Counted from the first letter of the stretch, positions 54,919 through 64,000 are shown. The stretch is 64,000 nucleotides of DNA from Pseudomonadota bacterium (GCA_021849295.1 JAJZTA010000008.1:1-64000), one strand, 5' to 3'. Notes: generated by a model not told the origin, from the sequence alone. Numbers and translations: made by a program.

Positions 54919-57051
54919 CTAGAAGCTGAGCGCCGCAATTTTCCCTTGTAATTCAGCCCGCTTCGCCTGCCGCTGCTGGACAAGATCCTGCTTTTCCTGC
55001 GCCAGCTTGTTGATACGGGTTTCCTGCGCGTCCAGCTCGTCCAGATACTTCTGGCGTATCGCCGACTTGCCAGTCAGGCTGCGCAGGTTTTCGCGAATTC
55101 GTGCCTGATCCTGAAATATCTCGTTTCTGCGGCTGGAGACAAGGTCGATTTTCTGGTTTATATCGTCCAGCGCGCGGCGGAGACCGGCAATCTCCACGAA
55201 AGCCTTGCGCGTCGCCCGCGAAAGGCCGTTGTTGCCGGAGGCATAGGCCATCAGCTGGTCATCTGACATGCTGTTGATGCCGTAGGACTCCCAGACCCGA
55301 TTCTCCAGGACGACGCGCAGCGTTTTTGTCGCCCCCGCCTTGACCGGAACGGTGATACGGTAGTTCTGCGCCGTCACCTCCACCGTTTTCGGGTCGGGCT
55401 CCACGAGCTTGTAGTCTCCGTCCATGCGTGATTTTTCGATGACGACCGTGCGCGGCGCGTCCTTCGGCGCCTTGATGGTGTAGTCCGTCTCCGCGCGGTA
55501 CACGACCGCCGTGCGGATCACGCCCTGCGACGCCGTCATCGCTCCTTCGGTCGACGTCGTCTTTTGCACGCGGTCAATGGTCGTTTTGGTATCGAGAGCA
55601 TAACTGACAATGCGTTTTTCATCCTTGTTCAGAGTGGAGAGCTGCGCATCGCCGACAAAATCTATGCCCTTCAGCAGGGGATTTTCGGCATAAAGCGTCA
55701 AAATGCCCGGCGGCAGGCTGCTCCCTCCGTTATTGGTGATCTCGACGGAGGCTAGCGGGTGCCGCGCATTGGTTTCCGGCTGGTAGAGGGAAATCCGCTT
55801 CATCGGCACGTTGCGGCTGACGAACGGCAGCATCATCGACTGGCCGGCCTGCAAACTCAGCTTGTCGGGGAAGTGGAACAACACCTGCGTCGCCGCCTCA
55901 TGGCTCAACGCCGCGTGCGCTTCGCCCGCGATCTGACGCAGGCCGGTCGCCTGCATGGACGCCTCGGGCGCAGCAAGCGCATTCATCCCCATCGGGGATG
56001 CCGCGACTCCCCCTATGGCCATGCCATCCATCGCAAAGCGCGCTGAGGGCGCGCGCATTTCATACGATTTCTTTGCTGCCTGCATTTGCCATGCGTTTCC
56101 TACCGTTCCCTTATCCACGCGCGGCAACGTCATGCCGAACACTTTCACCGGCACTTCGGGGCGATGCACGTAGTAAGCGGGGTAAAGCGCCTGCTTGAAT
56201 GTCACCGGATCGCCTGAGACCAAAGACAGATCAACATCCTTCCAGTCGTTCGCCGTCATGTTCTCGATGATCGCCCAGCCTTGCAAAAAACCTTTGTCTT
56301 TTCCGGTGGGAGGAACGACCAGCCGGTAGGCCGTCTTCCAGACAGGTGCCTGCAAGACGTAGGACAGCGTCACATAGCGCTTGCCCGCACCCAGCAGATG
56401 AACGTTCAGCGTCCGGCGGTCGAGCGTGCCGTTATTGCGCACGGCGACAAGCGCGCGGTTAATCTCGTTCTGCACATTCTGGTCGTCGAATTTCAGAGAC
56501 TGCACGTTTTCAAGAACGGCCTGTTGCAGGCCCTCCGCCGTCATCAGGCTCAACCGGTAGCGGACGACGGTCTTGTTATTCTCAAGCACCGTTTTCTCGG
56601 GCAGGACACGGATGATTTTTCCCGTCAGTGTTCCCTCGGGGCCTTTCACCGTCACGTCTGCGCCCTGATAGGCGTTCAGCAAAGCCACAACGTTATCCAG
56701 TTGCGCATGGCTGAACGGCAGGCCTTTGAAAATCTGGTCGAGCGGCTGGCGGCCCGCCAAAGTCACGCTGCCAATATGCCCTTTGGGATCGAACACCACG
56801 AGGCTTTGAAGAATGTCATCCACCTGATCGCGCCGCACCGGAAATTGCAGCGTGACATTGCCCGAAACGTCCGTCTGACGCTCGAACTGCGCAAGACCGC
56901 TGCTCGACAGGATCACCCGGTCAACAGGCATATCCGTCGCGTGCGCGGCGGAAGACAACGCGAAAGACGGCAGAAAAAAAGAAAGCGTCAGAACGGCGCG
57001 CTGCCAGCGGCGCGGCGCGGATTTCAGATAAATCCTGTTTTCGATCTGCAT
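54919..57051 (-). CDS. DUF4139 domain protein, exported
   Basis: 710 aa. A signal peptide follows a basic N-terminus (AVLTLSFFLPSFALSSAAHA). The family's beta-rich N-terminal segment is VILSSSGLAQFERQTDVSGN with QFPVRRDQVDDILQSLVVFD; the DUF4139 core has LSYVLQAPVWKTAYRLVVPP, GFLQGWAIIENMTANDWKDV and DLSLVSGDPVTFKQALYP. The C-terminal ~90 residues are a coiled coil (IAGLRRALDDINQKIDLVSS, INKLAQEKQDLVQQRQAKRA). These proteins are found in many proteobacteria (mucoidy inhibitor A-like relatives) without established biochemistry. Here it is alone between the Q-rich gene and asd. Probably periplasmic. Confidence 0.82.
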   Translation of the reverse strand: MQIENRIYLKSAPRRWQRAVLTLSFFLPSFALSSAAHATDMPVDRVILSSSGLAQFERQTDVSGNVTLQFPVRRDQVDDILQSLVVFDPKGHIGSVTLAGRQPLDQIFKGLPFSHAQLDNVVALLNAYQGADVTVKGPEGTLTGKIIRVLPEKTVLENNKTVVRYRLSLMTAEGLQQAVLENVQSLKFDDQNVQNEINRALVAVRNNGTLDRRTLNVHLLGAGKRYVTLSYVLQAPVWKTAYRLVVPPTGKDKGFLQGWAIIENMTANDWKDVDLSLVSGDPVTFKQALYPAYYVHRPEVPVKVFGMTLPRVDKGTVGNAWQMQAAKKSYEMRAPSARFAMDGMAIGGVAASPMGMNALAAPEASMQATGLRQIAGEAHAALSHEAATQVLFHFPDKLSLQAGQSMMLPFVSRNVPMKRISLYQPETNARHPLASVEITNNGGSSLPPGILTLYAENPLLKGIDFVGDAQLSTLNKDEKRIVSYALDTKTTIDRVQKTTSTEGAMTASQGVIRTAVVYRAETDYTIKAPKDAPRTVVIEKSRMDGDYKLVEPDPKTVEVTAQNYRITVPVKAGATKTLRVVLENRVWESYGINSMSDDQLMAYASGNNGLSRATRKAFVEIAGLRRALDDINQKIDLVSSRRNEIFQDQARIRENLRSLTGKSAIRQKYLDELDAQETRINKLAQEKQDLVQQRQAKRAELQGKIAALSF

Positions 57052-57146
57052 ATTTTTTCTACCCTATTAATTTATGAAAATAATAACCGGATCCCACGGC
57101 TTCCCGAGGATGCCATGAAAAGGTAAAAAAAGCGTGACGCTGGAAT

Positions 57147-58163
57147 TCAGAGATATTTATCCGCCAGAACCTCGGCGATCTGCACCGCATTGGTGGCCGC
57201 CCCCTTGCGCAGATTATCGGCGACAACCCACAGGTTCAGGCCGTGCTTGACCGTTTCGTCCTTGCGGATACGGCTGACGTAAACGGCATCCTCTCCCGAA
57301 ACTTCCGCTGGGGTAATGAACCCGTCTTCCGGCTCGTGCTTGTCGACAACGATGACGCCCGGCGCATTTTGCAGGGCTTTGCGCGCCTGCTCCACGGTCA
57401 GCGGCTTTTTGAACTCGACGTTCACCGCCTCGGCATGGCAGACGAACACCGGCACGCGCACGCAGGTCGCCACCACGTCGATCGACTTGTCGAGGATCTT
57501 CTTGGTCTCGACAACCATCTTCCACTCTTCCTTGGTCGATCCGTCTTCCATGAAAATGTCGATTTGCGGAATGACGTTGAAGCAGATCTGCTTGGCGAAC
57601 ACCTTGCGCTCCGGCGCCGCGTTGGCGTAAAGCGCGCGCGTCTGGTTGAACAGCTCGTCCATCGCCGCTTTCCCCGCGCCGGAAACGGACTGATAGGTCG
57701 AAACGACGACGCGTTTTATCTCGGCCAGATCGTGCAGCGGCTTGAGAGCGACCACCATCTGGATCGTCGAGCAGTTGGGATTGGCGATGATGCCGCGCTT
57801 TTCGTAGAGTTTGATATCCTCCGGATTGACCTCCGGCACCACCAGCGGCACATCCTCGTCCATGCGGAACATGGAACTGTTGTCGATGATGACGGCGCCC
57901 GCTTTCGTCGCGCGCGGCGCGAAGGCGGCGGAAACTTTCGCTCCGGCGGAAGCCAGCACGATGTCCACGCCCTTGAAATCGAATTTCTCAAGGTCCTGCA
58001 CCTTCAGGATATCATCTTCACCGAAAGAAACCTCGCGGCCCGCCGACCGTCCCGAGGCCAAAGCATAAACCTCGTCCACCGGAAATTTTCTTTCCACCAG
58101 CGCGCCCAGCATCTCGCGGCCCACGTTTCCCGTCGCGCCGACAACCGCCACTTTGTATGACAT
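57147..58163 (-). CDS. asd: Aspartate-semialdehyde dehydrogenase
   Basis: 338 aa. It reduces aspartyl phosphate to the semialdehyde, feeding Lys/DAP, Met and Thr; the DAP branch supplies the MurE substrate. NADP loop: VAVVGATGNVGREMLGALVE; active-site Cys in GIIANPNCSTIQMVVALKPL; STYQSVSGAGKAAMDEL; NVIPQIDIFMEDGSTKEEWK; substrate-binding VPVFVCHAEAVNVEF with catalytic His region. Complete. It stands 32 bp downstream of the pilin-like gene on the same strand and could be cotranscribed with it? Order on the strand is pilin-like end at 58195 and asd start outside it... asd starts at 58163 after it, so yes. Confidence 0.96.
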   Translation of the reverse strand: MSYKVAVVGATGNVGREMLGALVERKFPVDEVYALASGRSAGREVSFGEDDILKVQDLEKFDFKGVDIVLASAGAKVSAAFAPRATKAGAVIIDNSSMFRMDEDVPLVVPEVNPEDIKLYEKRGIIANPNCSTIQMVVALKPLHDLAEIKRVVVSTYQSVSGAGKAAMDELFNQTRALYANAAPERKVFAKQICFNVIPQIDIFMEDGSTKEEWKMVVETKKILDKSIDVVATCVRVPVFVCHAEAVNVEFKKPLTVEQARKALQNAPGVIVVDKHEPEDGFITPAEVSGEDAVYVSRIRKDETVKHGLNLWVVADNLRKGAATNAVQIAEVLADKYL

Positions 58164-58194
58164 CGCTATTCCTCTTTATACAGGTGTCAGGCGC

Positions 58195-58905
58195 CTATTG
58201 CGCGGCAAGCGTATGATAGTAAGCGTAGACACCGGTGGTGCCGTTCTGGATGCAGGCGAATTGCCGCCCCGGCAAAACCGGAATCTTGTCGCCGTCATCA
58301 TAGACGGTAGTGGCGCTGCTCGCCGTGACCGGCCAAGCCTGAATCGTGCCTGTCGTATCCTTCCAGTTGACAGGAACGGTGTCGACTGGCGGCACGCTGG
58401 ACGCGAAGCCCAAACCTTTCTGGATCTGTTCGCAGACAGCAAGCGTCACCCCGCTTTTCCCCTGCAAAACGGCAAGCAGTTCTGGTGCGGCCGTGCCGAC
58501 GCCGGCAACAAAAAGCCCGTGGGTCTGATCTGTTTCACCGGGATAGAGCCAACCCGCGTTGCAATCGTCCGCGTTAACGCAGGCTTCTTGCGGTGGAAGA
58601 GCGTTTGTCCCGTCACCGCCGCCGTGCGCAAAATCGAAAGCATCTTTCTTGCCGACAAAGCTGGTAAACGAAATGTCCGCCGCGGGAGTCCCCCGAATAA
58701 TCATCTGCGACACCGCCGTTCTGACGGAGGAAGCCTCCTGAACAAGCTGTCCTGCGGCAAGCCTGATTTCCGCTTGGCTCGGCCCGCCCTTGGTGGACTG
58801 TGTGACGGCATAAGACAAGCCTGCAAGCAAAGCCACTGCAACCAAAGCAAAAATCACCGCGTCGCCACGCTGGCCATGGCTGTTCCTTATTTTACCGCTC
58901 GTCAT
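58195..58905 (-). CDS. Type IV pilin-like secreted protein
   Basis: 236 aa from ATG 58905, chosen for GGGAG six bases upstream; the frame extends upstream to 59031 without such a signal. The N-terminus is a short basic leader ending RNSHGQRG, then one hydrophobic helix (DAVIFALVAVALLAGLSYAV) that continues into an amphipathic helix (QAEIRLAAGQLVQEASSVRT), the layout of type IV pilins/pseudopilins. The usual Glu at +5 is missing. The globular part has four Cys (ACVNADDC, VCEQI, FACIQN) and ends YHTLAAQ. A prepilin peptidase gene is divergent 190 bp away, which supports processing as a prepilin. No assembly ATPase or secretin is near. Confidence 0.7.
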   Translation of the reverse strand: MTSGKIRNSHGQRGDAVIFALVAVALLAGLSYAVTQSTKGGPSQAEIRLAAGQLVQEASSVRTAVSQMIIRGTPAADISFTSFVGKKDAFDFAHGGGDGTNALPPQEACVNADDCNAGWLYPGETDQTHGLFVAGVGTAAPELLAVLQGKSGVTLAVCEQIQKGLGFASSVPPVDTVPVNWKDTTGTIQAWPVTASSATTVYDDGDKIPVLPGRQFACIQNGTTGVYAYYHTLAAQ

Positions 58906-59097
58906 ATTCACTCCCGTTCTGGATATAAAAGCCCGATTTCGTATGATGGACAACCCCTCGTCCGGAGACTTGTAGAGAGCCTCCCTCGTAATATACACTC
59001 CGTAATATACACTTAAAAGAACGCGTATCACAAGAAGATCAAGGGTGTAAAACTTTCATATCAGTCTTTGATTCCTCCGCGGGGCAAACGCACCTAT

Positions 59098-59604
59098 ATG
59101 CCGGCTATTCTCTCAACCTTTTCATATTTTCTTGCTTTCATGCTTCTCGCCGCCCTCGGCTGGTGCGACCTGAAAGAACGGATATTGCCTGACACCCTGA
59201 ACACGGCTCTGGCTTTGAGCTTCCTGTCTTTTCACATTGTAACGCACTGGCAGTTCGTCAAGCCTGTAGAGGCGCTGCTCGGTTGTCTGATGGGCGGCGG
59301 ACTGCTAACCGTCATCCGCGTGTTTGCCAACAAGTTCTACAAGAAGGACTCTCTGGGTCTCGGTGACATCAAGTTAATAGCGGCCGCAGGACTGGGGCTC
59401 GGCATTCCGGATATATTCATGGCTTTGAGCCTTGGAGCCTTTATAGCGCTGCTGCATGGCCTTGGCTTGAGCGCCCTCGACAGAAAAAATAACCATAAAG
59501 TTAAACTCGGCCAGATCCACGTGCCGGCCGGACCGGGACTGGCAGTCGGAATTGCCCTTATGGCCCTATACCGCTTTGGCCTGCCCCCGTTTTTGCATGG
59601 TTGA
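59098..59604 (+). CDS. A24 family prepilin peptidase, methylase-less
   Basis: 168 aa from ATG 59098 (a TTG at 59068 is an alternative). About six membrane helices. The two catalytic aspartates of A24 peptidases are visible: GWCDLKERILPD (Asp near 24) and LGLGDIKLIAAAGL (GxGD, Asp near 90). It has only the peptidase domain, as in CpaA/TadV-type enzymes, without the N-terminal methyltransferase of PilD. It is divergent from the pilin-like gene at 58195-58905, its probable substrate. It is followed by plsY 63 bp later on the same strand. Confidence 0.88.
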   Translation: MPAILSTFSYFLAFMLLAALGWCDLKERILPDTLNTALALSFLSFHIVTHWQFVKPVEALLGCLMGGGLLTVIRVFANKFYKKDSLGLGDIKLIAAAGLGLGIPDIFMALSLGAFIALLHGLGLSALDRKNNHKVKLGQIHVPAGPGLAVGIALMALYRFGLPPFLHG

Positions 59605-59667
59605 ACCCGTCGCGAAAATAATGGATAGTGGTTTACCTTAAAAAAAATATCGGAAAGCCAACCTCTC

Positions 59668-60312
59668 TTGCCCCCACACGTGATACAGCATTCTTTCTCC
59701 CTTCCGCTTGTCGCCCTCGCTTTGGGCAGCGGATACCTTTCCGGCAGCGTGCCTTATGGCCTGCTGCTCGGCAAGATCTTCGGCGCGGGCGACCTCCGGC
59801 AAAAAGGATCAGGCAATATCGGCGCGACCAACGCCCTGCGCGTTGGCGGTAAAAAGCTCGGCATCGCAACGCTGCTGCTGGATGCGCTGAAAGGCGCGGT
59901 TCCCGTCCTCGTCGCGAAAGGGATACACCCCGAACTTGCGCTGATTGCCGGCTTCGGCGCCTTTGCGGGGCACCTTTTTCCGGTCTGGCTGAAATTCAGG
60001 GGCGGCAAAGGCGTTGCCGTCGGACTGGGTATTTTTCTCGCGCTCCAATGGAAGATCGGCGCGGCGCTCTGCCTGATCTGGCTGACGACGGCCATCATCA
60101 GCAAATATTCTTCGTTATCGGCTCTCGTCGCCTTCGGCACGGCCCCGCTTGTCACATATCACGTCACGCACAACCGCCCCGCCGTTCTGTTTACCCTGTT
60201 GCTGGCAGTCATGATCTGGCTCAAACATACCGGAAACATCAAACGTCTTGTGCAGGGCACGGAAGGCAAGATCAATCTCCGCAAGAAATCCCATGACGCG
60301 CAAGAATCTTGA
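59668..60312 (+). CDS. plsY: Acyl-phosphate:glycerol-3-phosphate acyltransferase PlsY
   Basis: 214 aa, five-helix membrane enzyme starting phospholipid synthesis with acyl-phosphate from PlsX. Motif 1: SGYLSGSVPYGLLLGKIFGA with DLRQKGSGNIGATNALRVGG; motif 2: FGAFAGHLFPVWLKFRGGKG VAVGLG; motif 3 around MIWLKHTGNIKRLVQGTEGK. All three are complete. The start is a TTG at 59668; the conserved part starts near residue 12, so small start errors do not matter. Its last 20 bp overlap dprA. Confidence 0.94.
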   Translation: MPPHVIQHSFSLPLVALALGSGYLSGSVPYGLLLGKIFGAGDLRQKGSGNIGATNALRVGGKKLGIATLLLDALKGAVPVLVAKGIHPELALIAGFGAFAGHLFPVWLKFRGGKGVAVGLGIFLALQWKIGAALCLIWLTTAIISKYSSLSALVAFGTAPLVTYHVTHNRPAVLFTLLLAVMIWLKHTGNIKRLVQGTEGKINLRKKSHDAQES

Positions 60313-61414
60313 TCCGAAAGAAAAGCTGGCGTGGCTGCGCCTTTCGCGGACGGAGAACATCGGCCCGATCACCTTCTATAAACTGCTGGAACGCTATGGC
60401 ACAGCAACGCGCGCACTGAACGCTATTCCCGACCTTGCCCGCCGCGGCGGACGGTTGAACGGCCTCAAAGCTTATCCAGAAGATCTCGCCGAAAAAGAAC
60501 TGGAACAAGTTGAAAAGAATAGTGCAAGACTGATTGCGCGCGACGATCCGGACTATCCCGCGCTGCTGGCGGAGCTGGAAGACGCGCCGCCGCTCATCGC
60601 AGTCCTCGGGAATGCCGCGCTGCTGCCAAAACCGTCTCTCGGCGTCGTCGGCGCACGCAACGCTTCGCTCACAGGACGCAAGATCGCAGAGGATTTTTCG
60701 CGCAAAGTCGCCACCGCCGGACACGTGATCGTTTCCGGCCTCGCCCGCGGCATCGATACCGCCGCGCACACGGCCTCTCTTGCGACAGGCACGGTCGCCG
60801 TCGTCGCGGGCGGCATCGACGTGATCTATCCGCGCGAAAACGAAAAACTCTACCGGCAAATCGCAGAACAAGGCGCGATCATCGCCGAAAGCCCGTTCGG
60901 CACCGAACCCTTGGCACGGCACTTTCCACGCCGCAACCGGCTGATCTCGGGCTTGAGTCTCGGCGTGCTGATCGTCGAGGCCGCCTTGAGGTCCGGCTCG
61001 CTCATCACCGCCCGCATGGCGGCCGAACAGAACCGTGAAGTCTTCGCCGTGCCGGGCTCCCCGCTCGACCCGCGCGCCGAAGGAACGAACAAGCTCATTC
61101 AAGACGGCGCGCATCTGGCACTCTCAGCGGAAGATATTATTCATGAACTAAAAAGCCTGCGCCTGAAACCGCTCAACGACACCGCCGGAGACCCTTGGCA
61201 AGGCCCGCCGCCCATTATCCCTGCTGGTGATCAAAAACCGGACGAATCGCTGCACATTAAAATTATGAAAATATTAAGTCCCACTCCGGTGCAGGTCGAC
61301 GAGGTCATTCGAGCCACGGATGCCCCCGCCGGTGATGTTTTAACGGTTATTCTGGAATTAGAGATTGCAGGATGTATTGAACGGCAGGCAGGAAATAAGA
61401 TAAACGTGGTATAG
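60293..61414 (+). CDS. dprA: DNA-processing protein DprA
   Basis: 373 aa from ATG 60293 inside the end of plsY; the frame extends 15 codons further upstream but without family match. A SAM-like N-terminal domain (WLRLSRTENIGPITFYKLLE) is followed by the extended Rossmann fold: LGVVGARNASLTGRKIAEDF, VIVSGLARGIDTAAHTASLA, VAVVAGGIDVIYPRENEKLY, HFPRRNRLISGLSLGVLIVE, SGSLITARMAAEQNREVFAV, PGSPLDPRAEGTNKLIQDGA. A winged-helix DML1-like domain ends it. It loads RecA on incoming ssDNA during transformation. The plsY-dprA-topA order is common in alphaproteobacteria. Confidence 0.95.
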   Translation: MTRKNLDPKEKLAWLRLSRTENIGPITFYKLLERYGTATRALNAIPDLARRGGRLNGLKAYPEDLAEKELEQVEKNSARLIARDDPDYPALLAELEDAPPLIAVLGNAALLPKPSLGVVGARNASLTGRKIAEDFSRKVATAGHVIVSGLARGIDTAAHTASLATGTVAVVAGGIDVIYPRENEKLYRQIAEQGAIIAESPFGTEPLARHFPRRNRLISGLSLGVLIVEAALRSGSLITARMAAEQNREVFAVPGSPLDPRAEGTNKLIQDGAHLALSAEDIIHELKSLRLKPLNDTAGDPWQGPPPIIPAGDQKPDESLHIKIMKILSPTPVQVDEVIRATDAPAGDVLTVILELEIAGCIERQAGNKINVV

Positions 61415-61453
61415 CACACATTATATATGTGTTCGTATTTTGGAGTAATTTAT

Positions 61454-64000
61454 ATGCCCGCACATAATCTCGTCATCGTCGAATCCCCTGCCAAGGCGAA
61501 GACGATCAATAAATACCTCGGCCCCGACTACACAGTCGTCGCCAGCTTCGGGCATATCCGCGACCTGCCGGCCAAAAACGGCTCGGTCGATCCGGAACGC
61601 GGCTTCGCCATGGAATGGGAACTGGGCGACCGCTCCGCGAAACCCCTGAGCGCCATTCTCACCAACGCCAAAAAAGTCGATACTGTCTATCTCGCCACCG
61701 ACCCGGACCGCGAGGGCGAAGCCATCTCGTGGCACATCACCGAACTCCTGAAAGAAAAAAAGATCGCGGAAAAAGTCACTATCAAGCGCGTCGCCTTCAA
61801 TGAAATCACCAAGGCCGCGATTCAGGAAGCCTTCAAACATCCGCGCGACGTCGACGGCAACCTCGTCGAGGCCTATCTCGCCCGCCGTGCGCTGGATTAT
61901 CTCGTCGGCTTTACACTGTCTCCCGTTTTGTGGCGCAAGCTGCCGGGCTCGCGCTCCGCGGGCCGCGTGCAGTCCGTCGCCCTCCGCCTGATTTGCGAGC
62001 GCGAAGCGGAAATCGAGGTTTTCAATCCCGAAGAATACTGGTCGATCGAAACGCTGCTGACCACGAAAGAAGGCAAGAGCTTCACCGCCCGCCTTTCCGC
62101 GCTTGACGGCAAGAAAATCGAAAAGATGACCATCAACAATCAGGCGATGGCCGACACAGCGGTCGGGCGCATCAAGGGCCAATCCTACAAAGTCGCCACC
62201 ATCGAAAAAAAGCAGGTCAAGCGCCATCCCTATCCGCCGTTCATCACCTCGACGCTGCAGCAGGAAGCCTCGCGCAAATTGCGCTTTGGCGCGACCAAGA
62301 CCATGCGCACGGCGCAGCGCCTTTATGAAGGCATCGACATCGGCGGAGAGACCGTCGGTTTGATCACCTACATGAGAACGGACGGGGTAACGCTCTCAGG
62401 CGAGGCCATCGCCGGCACGCGCAAGCTCATCGGCAATAAGTTCGGCGACAAGTACCTGCCGGACAGCCCCCGCGCCTACAAGGCCAAGGTCAAAAACGCG
62501 CAGGAAGCGCACGAAGCCATCCGCCCGACCGACGTTTTCCGCACGCCGGAAAGCCTGTCGCAATACCTGAACGACGATGAGGCTAAACTCTACGACCTGA
62601 TATGGAAGCGCACCGTCGCCTGCCAGATGGAATCCGCCGTGATGGATCAGGTCGCCGTCGACATCATCAACGGCGACGGAAAAGTCGTCCTTCACGCCAC
62701 CGGCTCGATCGTCGCCTTCGACGGCTTTCTTAAACTCTACCGCGAGGAGAACGATGATGACGATAAAAACGCCACATCTGATGAGGAGCGCCGCCTGCCG
62801 CCGCTGAAGGAGGGCGATGCGCTGCAATTGTCGGACGTCACGCCCAGCCAGCATTTCACCCAGCCGCCGCCGCGCTATTCCGAAGCGAGTCTCGTTAAAA
62901 AACTCGAAGAACTTGGCATCGGCCGCCCTTCGACCTACGCCAGCATCCTGCAAGTGCTGCAGGACCGCGACTACGTCAAGATCGACCAGCGGCGTTTCAT
63001 CCCCGAAAGCCGCGGGCGCATCGTCACCGCCTTCCTGATCAATTTCTTCAAACGCTACGTCGAATACGACTTCACCGCCAATCTGGAAGAAAAGCTCGAT
63101 GAAATCTCCTCGGGCGAGGTCGCCTACAAAAGCGTCCTCGGGGATTTCTGGACGGCCTTCTCCGATGCCATCGACAAAACGAAGGATCTGACGATCACCG
63201 ACGTCATCGATGCGCTTGATCACGATCTTGAAGCCATCCTCTACCCGTCCGCGGAGGATAAAAAACGCGTCTGCCCGAAATGCGGCTCGGGAAAACTGAG
63301 CCTCAAGCTCGGAAAATTCGGCGCCTTTATCGGCTGCTCCGGCTATCCGGACTGTCGCTACACGCGCCCCGTGCTGTCGTCCGCTGCGGACGGCGACACA
63401 CCGGACGGCGAGGATCTGGGTCCGAAGGAACTGGGCCTTGATCCGAAAACCGGCCTAATGATCACGCTGCGCCGCGGGCCTTACGGCCCCTACGTTCAGC
63501 TCGGACCCGGGCCGGAAACAGCGGCGGCAGAGGCTGAAGCGGAACCGGAACAAGAAGAAGAACAGGGCGAAAAAGGCAAGACAAAGAAGAAAACAAAAAA
63601 GAAAAAAGCCGCAAAGCCCAAGCCGAAACGCGCGCCCATCCCGCGCAACATGGATGTCGCCGACATCGACCTGCAAAAAGCGATCGCCCTGCTCGGCCTG
63701 CCGCGCGAAGTCGGCCTGCACCCCGAAACCGGCGAAATGATCAAAGCCGGCATCGGCCGCTTCGGCCCGTTCCTTGTCCATCAGGGAAAGTTCAAATCCA
63801 TTCCGGCGGACGATCCGGACGGCGTCCTCACTATCGGCCTCAACCGCGCCGTCGACCTGCTGGCGCAACAGGGTAAAGGACGCGGCGGATTCGGAACCTT
63901 AAAGGAACTTGGCGCGCATCCTGACGACAAAAAGCCCGTCACCGTCAACAAAGGCCGCTTCGGCCCTTATATCAAGCATGGCTCCACTAATGCCACGCTG
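61454..64000 (+). CDS. topA: DNA topoisomerase I (3' end beyond the window)
   Basis: 849 codons visible with no stop, so the gene is cut by the window edge. TOPRIM domain: NLVIVESPAKAKTINKYLGP, ATDPDREGEAISWHI (DxDxE-like). Core: ALDYLVGFTLSPVLWRKLPG with SRSAGRVQSVALRLI; catalytic Tyr in GLITYMRTDGVTLSGEAI. C-terminal zinc finger: CPKCGSGKLSLKLGKFGAFI, GCSGYPDCRYT; then a Lys-rich linker (63540-63640) and repeated toprim-C units (GRFGPFLVHQGKFKS, KGRFGPYIKHG). It relaxes negative supercoils. GGAG lies nine bases before the ATG. Confidence 0.96.
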   Translation, partial: MPAHNLVIVESPAKAKTINKYLGPDYTVVASFGHIRDLPAKNGSVDPERGFAMEWELGDRSAKPLSAILTNAKKVDTVYLATDPDREGEAISWHITELLKEKKIAEKVTIKRVAFNEITKAAIQEAFKHPRDVDGNLVEAYLARRALDYLVGFTLSPVLWRKLPGSRSAGRVQSVALRLICEREAEIEVFNPEEYWSIETLLTTKEGKSFTARLSALDGKKIEKMTINNQAMADTAVGRIKGQSYKVATIEKKQVKRHPYPPFITSTLQQEASRKLRFGATKTMRTAQRLYEGIDIGGETVGLITYMRTDGVTLSGEAIAGTRKLIGNKFGDKYLPDSPRAYKAKVKNAQEAHEAIRPTDVFRTPESLSQYLNDDEAKLYDLIWKRTVACQMESAVMDQVAVDIINGDGKVVLHATGSIVAFDGFLKLYREENDDDDKNATSDEERRLPPLKEGDALQLSDVTPSQHFTQPPPRYSEASLVKKLEELGIGRPSTYASILQVLQDRDYVKIDQRRFIPESRGRIVTAFLINFFKRYVEYDFTANLEEKLDEISSGEVAYKSVLGDFWTAFSDAIDKTKDLTITDVIDALDHDLEAILYPSAEDKKRVCPKCGSGKLSLKLGKFGAFIGCSGYPDCRYTRPVLSSAADGDTPDGEDLGPKELGLDPKTGLMITLRRGPYGPYVQLGPGPETAAAEAEAEPEQEEEQGEKGKTKKKTKKKKAAKPKPKRAPIPRNMDVADIDLQKAIALLGLPREVGLHPETGEMIKAGIGRFGPFLVHQGKFKSIPADDPDGVLTIGLNRAVDLLAQQGKGRGGFGTLKELGAHPDDKKPVTVNKGRFGPYIKHGSTNATL

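Noticed and set aside
56281-57126. Plus-strand frame of 281 codons opposite the DUF4139 gene
   Set aside because: Shadow of a well-supported gene with signal peptide and family motifs on the minus strand.

Overview
The window looks like a chromosomal segment of an alphaproteobacterium. The main evidence is a circularly permuted two-piece tmRNA gene next to an SspB-alpha adaptor, the kdsD-lptC-lptA-lptB-rpoN-hpf block, the order ftsZ-lpxC-bamD-recN-ligA, split PntA subunits, and an FtsZ with a very long C-terminal linker. A deeper-branching or Micavibrio-like lineage would fit, but the sequence alone does not settle the genus. Protein coding is dense, coding sequence is GC-rich, and ATGA/GTGA/TTGA stop-start overlaps are common.

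Left edge (1-2.6 kb): the tail of an IS481-type transposase abuts a two-partner secretion locus on the minus strand. The transporter tpsB is intact. The exoprotein gene tpsA has lost its frame at a CG-dinucleotide run and is cut by the IS. 2.7-15.2 kb is housekeeping: an RNase D, a hypothetical protein, the Kdo/LPS-transport operon with rpoN and hpf, prmB, rmuC, and a def-fmt-truA translation cluster. At 15.1-16.7 kb is a soluble PAS-PAS chemoreceptor gene that is open except for two in-frame amber codons. 16.8-19.4 kb holds an AT-rich stretch with a perfect 23-bp palindrome and a small controller-like XRE regulator, then ssrA, sspB and a protein resembling a degenerate RelA/SpoT HD domain.

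19.6-45.8 kb is the division and cell wall (dcw) cluster: rsmH, ftsL, ftsI, murE, murF, mraY, murD, ftsW, murG, murC, murB, ddl, ftsQ, ftsA, ftsZ, lpxC, then bamD, recN and ligA. An antisense hypothetical gene with AT-rich flanks interrupts it between murG and murC, and a GT39-like membrane glycosyltransferase sits between lpxC and bamD. No mraZ is visible ahead of rsmH.

45.8-64 kb is mixed. It contains a minus-strand pntAa-pntAb-pntB-hydrolase operon, an ABC1/UbiB kinase-like gene, two adjacent secreted proteins that share a Cys-containing motif and match no family I know, rsmD, a glutamine-rich secreted protein, a DUF4139 protein, asd, a pilin-like protein divergent from a small A24 prepilin peptidase, and plsY-dprA-topA (topA runs off the right edge).

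The best leads for something new are the secreted GCDP/TCF pair with the Q-rich protein (51.5-54.8 kb), the pilin-like/prepilin-peptidase pair (58.2-59.6 kb), the double-amber chemoreceptor, and the orphan controller with its palindrome next to ssrA. No CRISPR array, tRNA, rRNA or prophage was seen.
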